DNA from: Pseudomonadota bacterium
Lineage (GTDB): Bacteria > Pseudomonadota > Gammaproteobacteria > Enterobacterales > Enterobacteriaceae
Direction of reading: 5' to 3'
Length of the DNA stretch: 5,693 bases
Assembly: GCA_023425455.1 (NCBI GenBank)
Contig: JAFACP010000403.1
Coordinates: 1 to 5,693, forward strand
The notes under the pieces are model-generated. The model had not been told where the DNA came from, did not search any database, and saw only the letters and a list, made by a program, of their open reading frames with translations. This document shows, in pieces, positions 5,436 to 5,693 of this stretch. A program made the position numbers and the translations under genes. Every line of letters begins with the position of its first letter. The first letter of the stretch is position 1.

Positions 5436-5693
5436 ATGCCTAAGTATCGTTCCGCCACCACCACCCATGGCCGTAATATGGCGGGGGCCCGCGCACTGTG
5501 GCGCGCCACCGGGATGACCGACGCCGACTTCGGCAAGCCGATTATCGCTGTGGTGAACTCCTTTACCCAGTTCGTGCCGGGTCACGTACACCTGCGCGAT
5601 CTCGGTAAGCTGGTTGCCGAACAAATCGAAGCCTCAGGCGGTGTGGCGAAAGAGTTCAACACCATCGCGGTGGATGACGGTATCGCTATGGGC
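5436..5693 (+). CDS. ilvD: Dihydroxyacid dehydratase IlvD, N-terminal part (runs off the window)
   Basis: The first 86 codons are present, open to the window edge; the full protein is about 616 residues. IlvD is an iron-sulfur, Mg-dependent dehydratase that converts 2,3-dihydroxy-isovalerate and 2,3-dihydroxy-3-methylvalerate to the oxo acids used by IlvE. The beginning [20 protein letters not shown] and the segment [13 protein letters not shown] at 41-53 are typical. D81, in the AVDDGIAMG stretch at 78-86, is the expected Mg ligand. The cluster cysteines lie beyond the edge. GGGAG at 5421-5425, 10 bases upstream, supports the ATG. ilvE ends 60 bases upstream with a hairpin in the gap, and by synteny ilvA would follow ilvD. 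Confidence 0.97.
   Translation, partial: MPKYRSATTTHGRNMAGARALWRATGMTDADFGKPIIAVVNSFTQFVPGHVHLRDLGKLVAEQIEASGGVAKEFNTIAVDDGIAMG

Noticed and set aside
5088..5624. A 178-codon minus-strand open frame across the ilvE end and ilvD start
   Set aside because: It runs antisense to two confidently identified genes and shows no family features; the reading frame is explained by codon bias of ilvE and ilvD.

Overview
The window is a core-chromosome segment of an Enterobacteriaceae bacterium, a close relative of Escherichia, Salmonella, Citrobacter and Enterobacter. The gene order is maoP (yifE) > < yifB, then ilvL-ilvX-ilvG-ilvM-ilvE-ilvD. That order, the near-identity of IlvE, IlvM and the IlvD start to remembered E. 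coli proteins, and the enteric-type leader peptide all point to this family. It is not E. coli K-12: YifB and the middle of IlvG differ too much, and ilvG is a full 548-codon frame where K-12 has a frameshift. The species cannot be fixed from the sequence alone.

Layout. Positions 1-51 are the upstream region of maoP and begin with a 17-base segment that matches my memory of maoS, the site through which MaoP organises the Ori macrodomain. MaoP (52-390, +) converges on yifB (418-1938, -), a ComM-type AAA+ protein. A bidirectional hairpin terminator (394-419) lies between them, and the yifB stop codon sits in its T-tract. A 344-base non-coding stretch (1939-2282) separates yifB from the ilv leader. 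It holds the yifB 5' region, with a hairpin that masks the Shine-Dalgarno sequence, and an AT-rich block that in E. coli carries the ilv promoters and the IHF site. Next come the ilvL leader peptide gene and its attenuator (2283-2436), the tiny ilvX (2471-2518), ilvG (2521-4167), ilvM (4164-4427), ilvE (4446-5375) and the first 86 codons of ilvD, which runs off the right edge.

Function. IlvG (catalytic) and IlvM (regulatory) form acetohydroxyacid synthase II, the first common step of isoleucine and valine synthesis. IlvD dehydrates the dihydroxy acids and IlvE transaminates the 2-oxo acids to isoleucine, valine and leucine. The operon is controlled by multivalent attenuation: the leader peptide is rich in Ile, Val and Leu, and the leader RNA can form mutually exclusive protector, antiterminator and terminator stems whose pairings are visible here base by base. 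ilvX ends 2 bases before ilvG, and ilvG overlaps ilvM by 4 bases, which suggests translational coupling.

Novelty. I find no mobile element, CRISPR array, phage gene or unknown gene cluster; this is a well-known locus. The observations most worth checking are the possible maoS site, the internal duplication in MaoP, the yifB SD-masking hairpin, a symmetric (possibly bidirectional) -10 element in the yifB-ilvL gap, the conserved ilvX micro-ORF, and a hairpin in the ilvE-ilvD gap.
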